From the NCBI RefSeq assembly GCF_001746295.1, contig NZ_MJAH01000006.1, forward strand, positions 427,053 through 491,052: DNA of 64,000 bases, given 5' to 3'. The stretch is from Streptomyces sp. LUP47B. Lineage in GTDB: Bacteria > Actinomycetota > Actinomycetes > Streptomycetales > Streptomycetaceae. The notes beneath the pieces were generated by a model that was not told the DNA's origin, did not search any database, and saw only the letters and a program-made list of their open reading frames with translations. This document shows positions 43,383 to 52,076 of the stretch, piece after piece (positions within the stretch are counted from its first letter, which is position 1; every line of letters starts with the position of its first letter). The position numbers were made by a program, and so were the translations under genes.

Positions 43383-44555
43383 ATGCCCGACCGCGCCCCG
43401 CAGCCGGTGGACCGGCAACTGCCCACGGACGAGGCCCGGGATCTGATCTCGCTCGTCCGCGACATCGCGCAGCACGAGATCGCCCCGAACGCGGCCGAGG
43501 AGGAAGGCGCCGGGCACTTCCCGCGAGAGGTCTTCACCCTGCTCTCCCGGACCGGCCTGCTCGGTCTGCCCTACGCCTCCGAACACGGCGGCGCCGACCA
43601 GCCGTACGAGGTCTACCTCCAGGTCCTCGAGGAGCTCGCCGCCGCCCGCCTCACCGTCGGCCTCGGCGTCAGCGTGCACACCCTCTCCTCCTACGCGCTC
43701 GCCACCTACGGCACCAAGGAACAGCAGGTCGAGCACCTGCCCGCGATGCTGGGCGGCGGGCTGCTCGGCGCCTACTGCCTCTCCGAGCCCTCGTCCGGCT
43801 CGGACGCGGCCTCACTGCGCACCAGAGCGGTACGGGACGGCGACGACTGGGTGATCACCGGCACCAAGGCCTGGATCACGCACGGCGGCGTCGCCGACTT
43901 CTACACCGTCATGGCGCGCACCGGTGAGGAGGGGCCGCGCGGGATCACCGCATTCCTGGTGCCCGCCGACGCGGAGGGCGTGAGCGCCGCGGCGCCGGAG
44001 AAGAAGATGGGCATGAAGGGCTCGCCCACCGCCCAGGTCCACTTCGACGGTGTGCGGGTCCCGGACGGGCGGCGCATCGGCGACGCGGGGCAGGGCTTCG
44101 CGATCGCCCTGTCCGCGCTCGACTCGGGGCGGCTCGGCATCGCGGCCTGCGCGATCGGCGTGGCTCAGGCGGCCCTCGACGAGGCCGTGGGCTATGCCAC
44201 CGGGCGGCTGCAGTTCGGGCGGCCGATCGCCGACTTCCAGGGGCTGCGCTTCATGCTCGCCGACATGGCGACCCAGATCGAGGCGGGCCGGGCGCTGTAC
44301 CTCGCGGCGGCACGGCTGCGCGACGCCGGACGGCCCTTCGCAAAACAGGCGGCCATGGCCAAGCTGCACTGCACCGACACCGCGATGAAGGTCACCATCG
44401 ACGCCGTCCAGGTCCTCGGCGGCTATGGCTACACCGCGGACTTCCCGGCGGAGCGGTACATGCGCGAGGCCAAGGTCCTGCAGATCGTCGAGGGCACCAA
44501 CCAGATCCAGCGGATGGTCATCGCCCGTCACCTAGCGGGTCCGGAGACCCGCTGA
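43383..44555 (+). CDS. Acyl-CoA dehydrogenase
   Basis: This 390-residue flavoenzyme probably removes two hydrogens from an acyl-CoA in beta-oxidation or branched-chain degradation. All signatures are present: AYCLSEPSSGSDAASLRT (signature 1), QVLGGYGYTADFPAERYMR (signature 2) and the catalytic glutamate region VEGTNQIQRMVIARHL. AGGGAGGAG precedes the ATG. The acyl chain preferred cannot be judged. It ends inside the tail of a small opposite-strand gene. Confidence 0.93.
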   Translation: MPDRAPQPVDRQLPTDEARDLISLVRDIAQHEIAPNAAEEEGAGHFPREVFTLLSRTGLLGLPYASEHGGADQPYEVYLQVLEELAAARLTVGLGVSVHTLSSYALATYGTKEQQVEHLPAMLGGGLLGAYCLSEPSSGSDAASLRTRAVRDGDDWVITGTKAWITHGGVADFYTVMARTGEEGPRGITAFLVPADAEGVSAAAPEKKMGMKGSPTAQVHFDGVRVPDGRRIGDAGQGFAIALSALDSGRLGIAACAIGVAQAALDEAVGYATGRLQFGRPIADFQGLRFMLADMATQIEAGRALYLAAARLRDAGRPFAKQAAMAKLHCTDTAMKVTIDAVQVLGGYGYTADFPAERYMREAKVLQIVEGTNQIQRMVIARHLAGPETR

Positions 44556-44781
44556 ACTGACCCGGTCTGACCTGCGGCGCCGCGAGCCGGACCCACTCCG
44601 GGTCGTGGCGTCCCGGAAGGGTCCGTCCGCGGTTCGCCCAGGTGCGCATCAGGTCACGGTAGATGGGCGGGTCCTGGGGTGGCGGCGGGGCCGGACGGAA
44701 GGCGGACGGAGCCGAGGGAGCCGACGGAGCTGACGGAGCCGACGGAGCCGATTCTGCGACCGGTGCATACGTACGGGTCAT
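44518..44781 (-). CDS. Small hypothetical protein with Ser-Ala-Pro repeats
   Basis: The 87-residue protein begins with a repeated Ser-Ala-Pro tract (about 10-27), encoded by a GGAGCCGAC-type direct repeat. A conserved-looking part follows (YRDLMRTWANRGRTLPGRHD, EWVRLAAPQ). The latter pattern resembles short actinobacterial proteins of unknown role. Its end overlaps the acyl-CoA dehydrogenase by 38 bp, and there is no ribosome site. It may therefore be leaderless or not a gene. Confidence 0.5.
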   Translation of the reverse strand: MTRTYAPVAESAPSAPSAPSAPSAPSAFRPAPPPPQDPPIYRDLMRTWANRGRTLPGRHDPEWVRLAAPQVRPGQFSGSPDPLGDGR

Positions 44782-44800
44782 ACCGGGGCAACGCGGAAGC

Positions 44801-44894
44801 CGGTGACCGGGTCACCGCTGAGCGCAATCGAGAGTGAGTTCGCGGACGTCCGGCCGGACATCTGGCCAGTCACAGCGGTCTGACATACCGTCAG
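44801..44894. promoter_or_regulatory. Cluster of three dyads in the divergent region
   Basis: CGGTGACC-G-GGTCACCG (44801-44817), GTCCGGCCGGAC (about 44850) and CTGAC-ATACC-GTCAG (44880-44894) lie between the small hypothetical gene and the lipocalin-like gene. The last is nearest to the start at 44920 and is the most operator-like. Confidence 0.45.
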
Positions 44895-44919
44895 CCAACT
44901 GCCGTCAGGGAGGTTGGCC

Positions 44920-46032
44920 ATGACCGACGACCGCCCGGTACCGCTCGACGAGTACCCCGTGCACCAGGTGCCCCTGTCGATGAAGTACGTCGCGACGGGG
45001 GACCGCAACGCCTACGACCGCTGCATCTTCCACGTCCTCGACCACGACGGACGCGCCCTGCTGATCCTCGGGCTCGGTGTGTACCCCAACCTCGGGGTGA
45101 TCGACGCCTACGCGACCCTGCGCCTCGGCGAGACCCTGCACGCGGTGCGCGCCTCGGACGCCCTGCGGGACGACTCGCGGACGAACCTGGCCGTCGGCCC
45201 GCTGCGCATCCTCGTCGAACGCCCCCTGCGTGACTTCGTGTTGAGCTGCGAGGCGGCCCCCGGCGACCCGGACGGGCTGTCGTTCGAGATCAACTGGAGT
45301 GCCGACTTCCCGGCGCTCTGGGAACCGCACCACCTCCAGCGGCGCGGCGGCCGGCTCACCCTGGAGGGACGGCGCTTCGCGCAGGCCGGTCACTGCGACG
45401 GCTGGATCAGGGTGGGCGGGCGCGAGCTGCGCGTGCGGGGCTGGACCGGGACCCGGGACCGCAGCTGGGGTGTGCGGCCGGTGCCGGGGGAGGAGGGCGG
45501 CCGGCTCGCGGAGGAACATCCGACCGCGGGCTTTCACTGGATCTGGTGCCCGGTCCGCTTCGAGGACCGCTTCCTCATGGTGATCGTCCAGGAGGACGCC
45601 GACGGCCACCGCTCGCTCAACGACGCGACTCTGGTCCGCCCGGGCCACCGCGACCGCCAACTCGGCTGGCCACAGGCCGAGATCACCTACCGCCCCGGCA
45701 CCCGCCACCCGGAACGCGCCGTCGTCCACCTCGGTGACATCCGCAAGCCCATGGAGCTGGAGGTGGAGGTCCTCACCTCCTCACCGCTCGCGCTCGGCGC
45801 CGGCTACCCGCCTGCCGACGACTGGCAGCACGGCACCTGGCAGGGCCGCGACTGGACCGACCGCCGCACCTACGACCTCACCGAGCCGCACCCCCTGGCC
45901 GCGTTCGGCGTCACCGACCACGCGGCCCGCTTCCGGCTGGACGGCCGGATCGGCCACGGCATCTTCGAGCACGGATCATTCGGACGGCACGACCCGAGCG
46001 GCTTCACCGGCTTCGACTCGGTGGCTCCGTGA
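44920..46032 (+). CDS. Conserved hypothetical protein, possible AttH/CrtC lipocalin-like fold
   Basis: The 370-residue soluble protein is beta-rich, with GWTGTRDRSWGVRPV in the middle and many tryptophans. Two lipocalin-like halves, as in AttH or hydroxyneurosporene synthase (CrtC) relatives, are my best guess. No signal peptide is present. AGGGAGG lies 6 nt before the ATG. A TTG two codons earlier is too close to it. The phosphotransferase-like gene follows after 30 bp, and the two are often together in Actinobacteria, sometimes with acyl-CoA dehydrogenases. Confidence 0.65.
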   Translation: MTDDRPVPLDEYPVHQVPLSMKYVATGDRNAYDRCIFHVLDHDGRALLILGLGVYPNLGVIDAYATLRLGETLHAVRASDALRDDSRTNLAVGPLRILVERPLRDFVLSCEAAPGDPDGLSFEINWSADFPALWEPHHLQRRGGRLTLEGRRFAQAGHCDGWIRVGGRELRVRGWTGTRDRSWGVRPVPGEEGGRLAEEHPTAGFHWIWCPVRFEDRFLMVIVQEDADGHRSLNDATLVRPGHRDRQLGWPQAEITYRPGTRHPERAVVHLGDIRKPMELEVEVLTSSPLALGAGYPPADDWQHGTWQGRDWTDRRTYDLTEPHPLAAFGVTDHAARFRLDGRIGHGIFEHGSFGRHDPSGFTGFDSVAP

Positions 46033-46062
46033 GGAGGACCCGGACACAAGGGAGTTGACGAC

Positions 46063-47157
46063 GTGGCCACGGCACCCCGCCCCCGCACCACCACCCGCGA
46101 CCCCGAGGAGCTCGCCCACCGCCTCACCGCCTGGCTCGGCACCCGTCTGCCCGGCGCCAAAGCCGTCGGCGTGACGGTCCCCGCCTCGAACGGCCTGTCC
46201 AGCGAAACCCTGCTCTTCGACATCGAACACCCCGGACCGCCCCTGCGCTCCTGCGCGTTGCGGCTCGCCGCGGATCCGTCGGCGTACACCGTCTTCCCGG
46301 TCTACGACATGGTCCGCCAGTACCGCACGATGGAAGTGGTGGGCCGCCTTTCGGACCTGCCCGTCCCGAAGGTGCAGTGGCTGGAGGAGGACCCGGGCCC
46401 GCTCGGGGCACCCTTCTTCGTCATGGAGCGCGTGCGGGGGCGTGTACCGCCGGACGTCATGCCCTACACCTACGAGGGCAACTGGCTGCACGCCGCGAGC
46501 GACACCGAGCGCGAACACCTCGAGACCGCCACGATCGGGCTGTTGGCGCACCTTCACGACCAAGTCCCGGTACAGGAAGCGGCGTTCCTGGAGCCGCCCG
46601 GCGAGGGCGACGCGCTGCGCCGCCATGTCACCGCCCAACGCGCCTACTACGACTGGGTGGTGGACGGACTCACTCGCTCACCCCTCATCGAGCAGGCCTT
46701 CGACCGGCTGGAGCAACTCTGGCCGGCCGACCCGGGCCCGCCCGTCCTCAACTGGGGCGACGCGCGCATCGGCAACGTGATCTACGACGGCTTCGACCCC
46801 GTAGCCGCCCTGGACTGGGAGATGGCGGCCCTGGCCCCGCGCGAGGTCGACCTCGGCTGGACCGTCTATCTGCACCGCTTCTTCCAGGACCTGACGGTGG
46901 CCTTCGGCCAGCGCGGTCTGCCCGACTTCCTGCGTCGGGACCGGGTGGAGGCCCGCTATGCCCGACTCACCGGCCACACACCGCGCGACATGGACTTCTA
47001 CACGCTGTACGCCGCGCTGCGGCACGCGATCGTCATGCTGCGCATCGCTTATCGCCAGGTGTTCTTCGGCGAGGTGGCCCTCCCGGCGGACCCGGACACA
47101 CTGATCCTGCACCACGGCAGCCTGCGAGCCATGGTGCAGGGCAGCTACTGGGACTGA
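46063..47157 (+). CDS. Aminoglycoside-phosphotransferase-like (APH) kinase family protein
   Basis: The 364-residue protein has the APH protein-kinase-like fold. The Brenner-type loop reads NWGDARIGN (catalytic Asp233) instead of HGDxxxxN. The metal-binding LDWE has Asp251. PFFVMERVRG marks the hinge. These features fit the ACAD10/11-like branch linked to acyl-CoA metabolism better than antibiotic resistance. It is cotranscribed with the lipocalin-like gene and has a GGGAG site before its GTG. Confidence 0.8.
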   Translation: MATAPRPRTTTRDPEELAHRLTAWLGTRLPGAKAVGVTVPASNGLSSETLLFDIEHPGPPLRSCALRLAADPSAYTVFPVYDMVRQYRTMEVVGRLSDLPVPKVQWLEEDPGPLGAPFFVMERVRGRVPPDVMPYTYEGNWLHAASDTEREHLETATIGLLAHLHDQVPVQEAAFLEPPGEGDALRRHVTAQRAYYDWVVDGLTRSPLIEQAFDRLEQLWPADPGPPVLNWGDARIGNVIYDGFDPVAALDWEMAALAPREVDLGWTVYLHRFFQDLTVAFGQRGLPDFLRRDRVEARYARLTGHTPRDMDFYTLYAALRHAIVMLRIAYRQVFFGEVALPADPDTLILHHGSLRAMVQGSYWD

Positions 47158-47167
47158 GCGAGACGGC

Positions 47168-47602
47168 TCAGGCGGCCTGACCGCGTATCACCGGCACGCG
47201 CATGGGGCGCGAACCGGGGCCACCGACGTGGGAGAACGGCTGGGTCCGCCAGTCGAGCCCCTGAGGGAGCGTCAACAGCAGGGCGGTGTCCTGCTCCTGG
47301 GGCTCGGCCGACTCGTCCGCCGACCGGGCCTCGGAGGCCTTGCGGCCCGTACCGGCGCAGACCGTGAGGCCGAAGGGGTTCCACGGCGAGGCGCACAGCG
47401 CGTGCTCCGGCAGCACCTCCTCGTCCGCCAGCAGGGCGATGGGCTGCACGCAGTCCGGGCAGATCACCCGGTACATCTCGAAGGTGTCGTACGCGTCGAA
47501 GTCGTCGTCGAGAGCGTCGGGTTCGACGCCCTCCGGCTCGGACTCGACAACCGCCTGGAGGCGCTTGGGCGCGGTACGACCAGGACGCTGAAGACTCTGC
47601 AT
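47168..47602 (-). CDS. Hypothetical protein with paired cysteines
   Basis: The 144-residue acidic protein has VICPDCVQPIALL and a second pair of cysteines (ALCASPWNPFGLTVCAGTG), which could form one zinc site. The ends look disordered. GGGGGAG lies 6 nt before the ATG, so translation is likely. No family is recognised. It converges on the phosphotransferase gene with a 10-bp gap. Confidence 0.68.
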   Translation of the reverse strand: MQSLQRPGRTAPKRLQAVVESEPEGVEPDALDDDFDAYDTFEMYRVICPDCVQPIALLADEEVLPEHALCASPWNPFGLTVCAGTGRKASEARSADESAEPQEQDTALLLTLPQGLDWRTQPFSHVGGPGSRPMRVPVIRGQAA

Positions 47603-47716
47603 TGGGTTCTCCCCCTCGGACTGGGCCGTGACGGCGCTGCGGCCTCGACCACAGCAAGCACTTCCCGTCCCCTCATCGCGGTAATCACGAGAACATCACG
47701 GAGGTCGTTCGGTGTG

Positions 47717-47732
47717 TGTGGCCTTCGTCACA
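47717..47732. promoter_or_regulatory. Crp-like site
   Basis: TGTGG-CCTTCG-TCACA matches the general TGTGA-N6-TCACA pattern and the Streptomyces GTG-N6-GNCAC form. It lies about 115 bp upstream of the paired-cysteine gene and 140 bp upstream of the AsnC gene. Confidence 0.35.
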
Positions 47733-47869
47733 TGCCGCTCGCAGATGCCCGTGGCGGTCGCTTTGTCCCCAGGCGGCTCACAGGCACCTCTCGGTCACAT
47801 CACGAACCGGGCATGACCTGGGGCGCTGAGGTATCCGAGGAGATCAGGCGCACTGTAGGTTCTTGCGCC

Positions 47870-48310
47870 ATGGAGGAGCTGGACCGACAAATCGTGCAGC
47901 TGCTCGTCAAGGACGGGCGGATGAGTTACACGGACCTGGGCAAGGCCACGGGCCTGTCCACCTCGGCCGTGCACCAGCGGGTGCGACGGCTGGAGCAGCG
48001 TGGTGTCATCCGCGGGTACGCCGCGGTGGTCGACCCCGAGGCGGTGGGTCTGCCCATGACCGCCTTCATCTCGGTGAAACCGTTCGACCCCAGCGCCCCC
48101 GACGACATCGCGGACCGCCTGGCCGGCGTCCCAGAGATCGAGGCGTGCCACAGCGTGGCGGGCGACGAGAACTACATCCTGAAGGTGCGTGTGGCGACCC
48201 CGCACGAACTGGAGGAGCTGCTGGCGAGGGTCCGGAGCCTGGCGGGGGTCTCGACGCGTACGACGGTGGTCCTGTCGACCCCGTACGAGGCGCGCCCGCC
48301 GCGCATCTGA
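47870..48310 (+). CDS. Lrp/AsnC-family transcriptional regulator
   Basis: The 146-residue protein has an N-terminal winged helix (about 3-50, SYTDLGKATGLSTSAVHQRVRRL) and a RAM ligand domain with GDENYILKVRV. No ribosome site precedes the ATG. TAGGTT at 47854-47859 could give a nearly leaderless transcript. The amidohydrolase gene follows in the same direction after 61 bp and may be its target. Confidence 0.92.
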   Translation: MEELDRQIVQLLVKDGRMSYTDLGKATGLSTSAVHQRVRRLEQRGVIRGYAAVVDPEAVGLPMTAFISVKPFDPSAPDDIADRLAGVPEIEACHSVAGDENYILKVRVATPHELEELLARVRSLAGVSTRTTVVLSTPYEARPPRI

Positions 48311-48371
48311 ACGAAGGGGGACGCGTCCACCCGCACTCCGACGGCGCGCGGCCCCCTGCGAAACTGTCCCC

Positions 48372-49967
48372 ATGAGCGAACCGAACACCGTCCTCCTCCG
48401 CCGCGGCGAGGTCCACAGCCCCGCCGACCCGTTCGCAACAGCGATGGTCGTGGAGCGAGGGCAGGTCGCCTGGGTCGGTTCGGAAGGGGCCGCGGACGCC
48501 TTCGCGGACGGTGTCGACGAGATCGTCGACCTGGACGGCGCCCTGGTCACCCCCGCGTTCACCGACGCCCACGTCCACACCACCGCCACAGGCCTCGCCC
48601 TGACCGGCCTCGACCTCACCGGCGCCTCGTCCCTGGACGCGGCCCTGACGCTCGTACGGGACTTCGCGGCCGCCCGCCCGAACGACCGCGTCCTGCTCGG
48701 TCACGGCTGGGACGCCGCCCGCTGGCCCGGCGGACGCCCGCCCACGCGCGCGGAACTCGACGAGGCGACAGGTGGCCGCCCCCTGTATCTGAGCCGCATC
48801 GACGTCCACTCGGCGGTCGTGACGACGGCACTCCTCGACATGACGTCCCTGGGGCTCCTGGACGGCCCTCTCACAGCGGACGCCCACCACGCCGTGCGCG
48901 CCACGGCACTCGGCTCCGTCACGCCCGCCCAGCGCACCGAGGCGCAGCGCGCCGCCCTCGCCCACGCCGCCTCCCTCGGCATCGGCACGCTTCACGAATG
49001 CGCAGGCCCCGAGATCTCCTCCGAGGACGACTTCACCGGGCTGCTGCGGCTCGCGAGCCAGGAGCCGGGCCCGAGGGTGGTCGGCTACTGGGCCGAGCGG
49101 GCCGATGAAGGCGTTGCCAAGGCGCGGGAGCTCGGTGCGCTCGGCGCCGCCGGGGACCTCTTCGTCGACGGCGCCCTCGGTTCCCACACGGCGTGCCTGC
49201 ACGAGCCGTACACCGACGCCGGCCACACCGGGATCGCCTACCTGGACGCCGCCGCCGTGGCCGACCATGTCACCGCCTGCACCGAGGCGGGCCTGCAGGC
49301 CGGCTTCCACGCGATCGGCGACGCGGCGGTGGACGCCGTGGTCGAGGGCGTCCGCGCCGCCGCGGAGAAGCTCGGCCTCGCCCGCGTCCGTGCCGCACGG
49401 CACCGTGTGGAGCACGTCGAGATGCTCACCCCCGAGGCCGTCGCCGCCTTCGCCGAACTCGGTCTGACCGCCTCCGTCCAGCCCGCCTTCGACGCCCTGT
49501 GGGGCGGCGAGGACGGCATGTACGCCCAGCGCCTGGGCCGGGAGCGGGCGAGCCGTCTGAACCCCTTCGCGGCCCTCCTGCGCGCCGGTGTCCCGCTCGC
49601 CTTCGGCTCCGACAGCCCCGTCACCCCGCTCGACCCGTGGGGCACGCTCCGCGCGGCCGCCTTCCACCGGACCCCGGAGCACCGCGTCTCCGTACGCGCC
49701 GCCTTCACCGCGCACACCCGCGGCGGCTGGCGGGCGATCGGCCGCGACGACGCGGGCGTCCTGGTGCCCGGCGCCCCCGCGGACTACGCCGTGTGGCGCA
49801 CCGACGAACTGGTCGTGCAGGCCCCCGACGACCGGGTCGCCCGCTGGTCCACCGACCCCCGCTCCGGCACCCCCGGCCTGCCCGACCTGACACCGGGCCG
49901 TGACCTGCCCGTCTGCCTGCGGACCGTGGTCGGCGGACGGACGGTCTTCGTACGGCCGGGCGAGTGA
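48372..49967 (+). CDS. Amidohydrolase of the YtcJ family
   Basis: The 531-residue metal-dependent hydrolase has TPAFTDAHVHT (metal ligands His67 and His69), FHAIGDAAVDAVV, HRVEHVEM and FGSDSPVTPLDPW. These are the hallmarks of the Amidohydro_3/YtcJ group, which cleaves amides or formamides. The substrate is unknown. The ATG is preceded by weak GC sequence only. It has no signal peptide and acts in the cytosol. Confidence 0.87.
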   Translation: MSEPNTVLLRRGEVHSPADPFATAMVVERGQVAWVGSEGAADAFADGVDEIVDLDGALVTPAFTDAHVHTTATGLALTGLDLTGASSLDAALTLVRDFAAARPNDRVLLGHGWDAARWPGGRPPTRAELDEATGGRPLYLSRIDVHSAVVTTALLDMTSLGLLDGPLTADAHHAVRATALGSVTPAQRTEAQRAALAHAASLGIGTLHECAGPEISSEDDFTGLLRLASQEPGPRVVGYWAERADEGVAKARELGALGAAGDLFVDGALGSHTACLHEPYTDAGHTGIAYLDAAAVADHVTACTEAGLQAGFHAIGDAAVDAVVEGVRAAAEKLGLARVRAARHRVEHVEMLTPEAVAAFAELGLTASVQPAFDALWGGEDGMYAQRLGRERASRLNPFAALLRAGVPLAFGSDSPVTPLDPWGTLRAAAFHRTPEHRVSVRAAFTAHTRGGWRAIGRDDAGVLVPGAPADYAVWRTDELVVQAPDDRVARWSTDPRSGTPGLPDLTPGRDLPVCLRTVVGGRTVFVRPGE

Positions 49968-50076
49968 TCTCCGGGGGTGGCGGGGTGTGGATCGTCCTCC
50001 GCCGCGCTGTCGCGCGACCTGCGCATCCTCCGCTCTGACCAGGGCGTTGGCGACAGACTTGCAGGTCAAACGACTG

Positions 50077-50107
50077 TTGACAGCCGACGGCAGGTGGCCG
50101 GTAGGTT
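50077..50107 (+). promoter_or_regulatory. Promoter far upstream of ppm1
   Basis: TTGACA (50077-50082), a 19-nt spacer and TAGGTT (50102-50107) form one of the best housekeeping promoter matches in the window. Transcription would start near 50114, about 400 bp before ppm1. Confidence 0.5.
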
Positions 50108-50113
50108 CGGCCG

Positions 50114-50370
50114 GGTCCACCACCGGACGCCCGACCGGGGAATCTGTGCCCAGTCGTCGCAGCGCCGCTGGGTCAGGGACGGTGTGCCGCACCGGAACAC
50201 CGTCACTGGGAGCCAGGCCCAGCGCTCGCGCCACGACGAGGAGACGTTCCGTCCGGCCGGGGAGGTGTGACCCGGGTGGGGCCCGGGCGCTCAGTAGACA
50301 ACGGCTTTCGGTCGACCCGCAGCCAGCGGGCCCCAGGTCGGCCCGAAGGGCGCCGGGCCCCCATCCGCAG
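50114..50370 (+). ncRNA. Structured RNA or long leader candidate
   Basis: The 49968-50517 gap has no convincing gene. Downstream of the promoter at 50077-50107 it shows several stems. GACGGTGT/ACACCGTC lies at 50178-50204 and TGGGGCCCGGGCGC/GCGCCGGGCCCCCA near 50277-50362. The latter encloses CGACCCGC/GCGGG-GGTCG. It does not match RNase P RNA, tmRNA, SRP RNA, a T-box or the c-di-AMP riboswitch as I know them. It could be an independent small RNA or the ppm1 leader. Confidence 0.35.
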
Positions 50371-50517
50371 CGAGGGCGGGATTCCGCCATGATGGCCGAA
50401 AAGACAAGTCTTACCCCACTCTTGGGAAAACGACACCAGCATACGAACGCCTTGTCACGTCATCGCAGGCCGTGCGCACTATGGTGGACGCCTGCGCAAT
50501 GACTCGAAGGGGCAGCA

Positions 50518-51312
50518 GTGAACGACGGCGACGGGACCCGTATGGGCCAGGAGAGGCGGTTCGGCCCGCTCGGCACGGCGTTGGTGATCATTCCGACCTT
50601 CAACGAGGCGGAGAACATCAAGGCCATCGTCGGCCGGGTGCGCGAGGCCGTCCCGGAGGCCCACGTCCTCGTGGCCGACGACAACAGCCCCGACGGCACC
50701 GGCAAGCTCGCCGACGAACTGGCCGTCGGCGACGACCACGTCCACGTGCTGCACCGCAAGGGCAAGGAAGGCCTCGGCGCGGCCTATCTGGCGGGCTTCC
50801 ACTGGGGCCTGGAGCACGGCTACGGCGTCCTGGTCGAGATGGACGCCGACGGCTCCCACCAGCCCGAGGAACTGCCCCGCCTGCTGACCGCCCTCAAGAA
50901 CGCCGATCTGGTCCTCGGCTCCCGCTGGGTGCCCGGCGGCCGGGTCGTGAACTGGCCCAGGTCCCGCGAGTTCATCTCCCGCGGCGGCAGCCTCTACTCA
51001 CGCGTGGCCCTCGACCTTCCGCTCCGTGACATCACCGGCGGCTACCGCGCCTTCCGCCGCGAGACCCTCGAAGGCCTCGGCCTCGACGACGTCGCCTCCC
51101 AGGGCTACTGCTTCCAGGTCGACCTAGCCCGCCGCGCCGTCAAGGCCGGCTACCACGTCGTCGAGGTGCCGATCACCTTCGTGGAGCGCGAACTCGGCGA
51201 CTCCAAGATGAGTCGCGACATCCTCGTGGAGGCCCTGTGGCGGGTCACCACCTGGGGTGTGGGGGAGCGGGTCGGCAGGATCACGGCGCGGGGAAAGCGC
51301 GCACAGCCGTAG
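50518..51312 (+). CDS. ppm1: Polyprenol-phosphate mannosyltransferase (Ppm1)
   Basis: This 264-residue GT2 enzyme moves mannose from GDP-mannose to polyprenyl phosphate, the donor for Pmt-type protein O-mannosylation and surface glycans. VIIPTFNEAENI, VADDNSPDGTG and the metal-binding MDADGSHQPEEL are present. Unlike some mycobacterial forms it has no lipoprotein N-acyltransferase fusion. The GTG start follows AAGGGG. In Streptomyces this enzyme is needed for phage phiC31 receptor glycosylation. Confidence 0.93.
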   Translation: MNDGDGTRMGQERRFGPLGTALVIIPTFNEAENIKAIVGRVREAVPEAHVLVADDNSPDGTGKLADELAVGDDHVHVLHRKGKEGLGAAYLAGFHWGLEHGYGVLVEMDADGSHQPEELPRLLTALKNADLVLGSRWVPGGRVVNWPRSREFISRGGSLYSRVALDLPLRDITGGYRAFRRETLEGLGLDDVASQGYCFQVDLARRAVKAGYHVVEVPITFVERELGDSKMSRDILVEALWRVTTWGVGERVGRITARGKRAQP

Positions 51313-51384
51313 TCCTACGGCCTCACAGCCGCGGCTGATCGTCCCCTTATCCCGTGCTGAGCCGCACCCAGGCACACTGGACGT

Positions 51385-51951
51385 ATGACGACAGGCGCTC
51401 CGACCCCCACGTACCCCGTCCGGCCCCGCCGTTCCCGTGTGCGCACCTTCCTGCCGCTGGGCCTCGCCGCCTGGCTGGTGCTGGAGATCTGGCTGCTGAC
51501 CGTGGTCGCGGGCGCGACGAGCGGATTCGTGGTGTTCCTCCTGCTGGTCGCGGGCTTCGTGCTCGGTTCGGTGGTCATCAAGCGGGCCGGCCGCCGCGCC
51601 TTCCAGAACCTGAACGAGGCGCTCCAGCGGGGCGGAGCCCCCTCGAGTTCCGGCAGCAGTGGCAACGGCCTGATGATGCTGGGCGGCCTGCTCCTGATGA
51701 TCCCCGGCCTGATCTCCGACGCCGTGGGCCTGCTCCTGCTGATCCCGCCGGTCCAGAAGGCCATCGGCCGGTACGCCGAGCGCACCTTCGACCGCAAGCT
51801 CCGCGAGGCCGCTCCGGGCACCCTGGGCGATGCCTTCCAGCAGGCCCGTATGCAGCGCCCCGACGGCAAGGTGGTCCAGGGCGAGGTCATCGTCCGGGAG
51901 GAGCCGGGCGACGACACCCCGCAGGGGCCACGGCCGCCGCTCACCCGCTGA
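51385..51951 (+). CDS. fxsA: FxsA-family membrane protein
   Basis: The 188-residue membrane protein has two N-terminal helices, EIWLLTVVAGATSGFVVFLLL and a GLLLMIPGLISDAVGLLLLIPP stretch, the FxsA signature. The cytosolic tail is charged. FxsA in E. coli counters phage exclusion when overproduced. Its normal role is unclear. There is no ribosome site, so the message may be leaderless. Confidence 0.88.
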   Translation: MTTGAPTPTYPVRPRRSRVRTFLPLGLAAWLVLEIWLLTVVAGATSGFVVFLLLVAGFVLGSVVIKRAGRRAFQNLNEALQRGGAPSSSGSSGNGLMMLGGLLLMIPGLISDAVGLLLLIPPVQKAIGRYAERTFDRKLREAAPGTLGDAFQQARMQRPDGKVVQGEVIVREEPGDDTPQGPRPPLTR

Positions 51952-52009
51952 GGCGGCGCGGGCAGCCGCGGGGCGGGCGCTACAGCCGCAGGCCGCCGTG
52001 GACAGCACA

Positions 52010-52053
52010 AACCGCGGGCGCGGTACGTGAGATCACGTACCGCGCCCGCGGTT
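52010..52053. terminator. Perfect 21-bp inverted repeat between fxsA and rbpA
   Basis: The arms (52010-52030 and 52033-52053) include CCGCGGGCGCGGTACGTGA and its exact complement around GA. They start with AA and end with TT. It lies between convergent genes and is a strong two-way terminator. Confidence 0.88.
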
Positions 52054-52076
52054 ACTTGTATGCGCTGTGTTCCCGC

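Noticed and set aside
46063..47157. Aminoglycoside resistance gene
   Set aside because: The fold is APH-like, but the loop is NWGDARIGN and the context is acyl-CoA metabolism, so antibiotic resistance is not supported.
50240..50300. GGGTGGGGCCCGGG resembling a T-box antiterminator
   Set aside because: The conserved TGGNACCGCG core is absent and the following gene is not an aminoacyl-tRNA synthetase or amino-acid gene.
49900..50502. 200-codon forward frame in the gap before ppm1
   Set aside because: It starts inside the amidohydrolase, has no ribosome site and shows biased arginine-rich composition; the gap looks non-coding.
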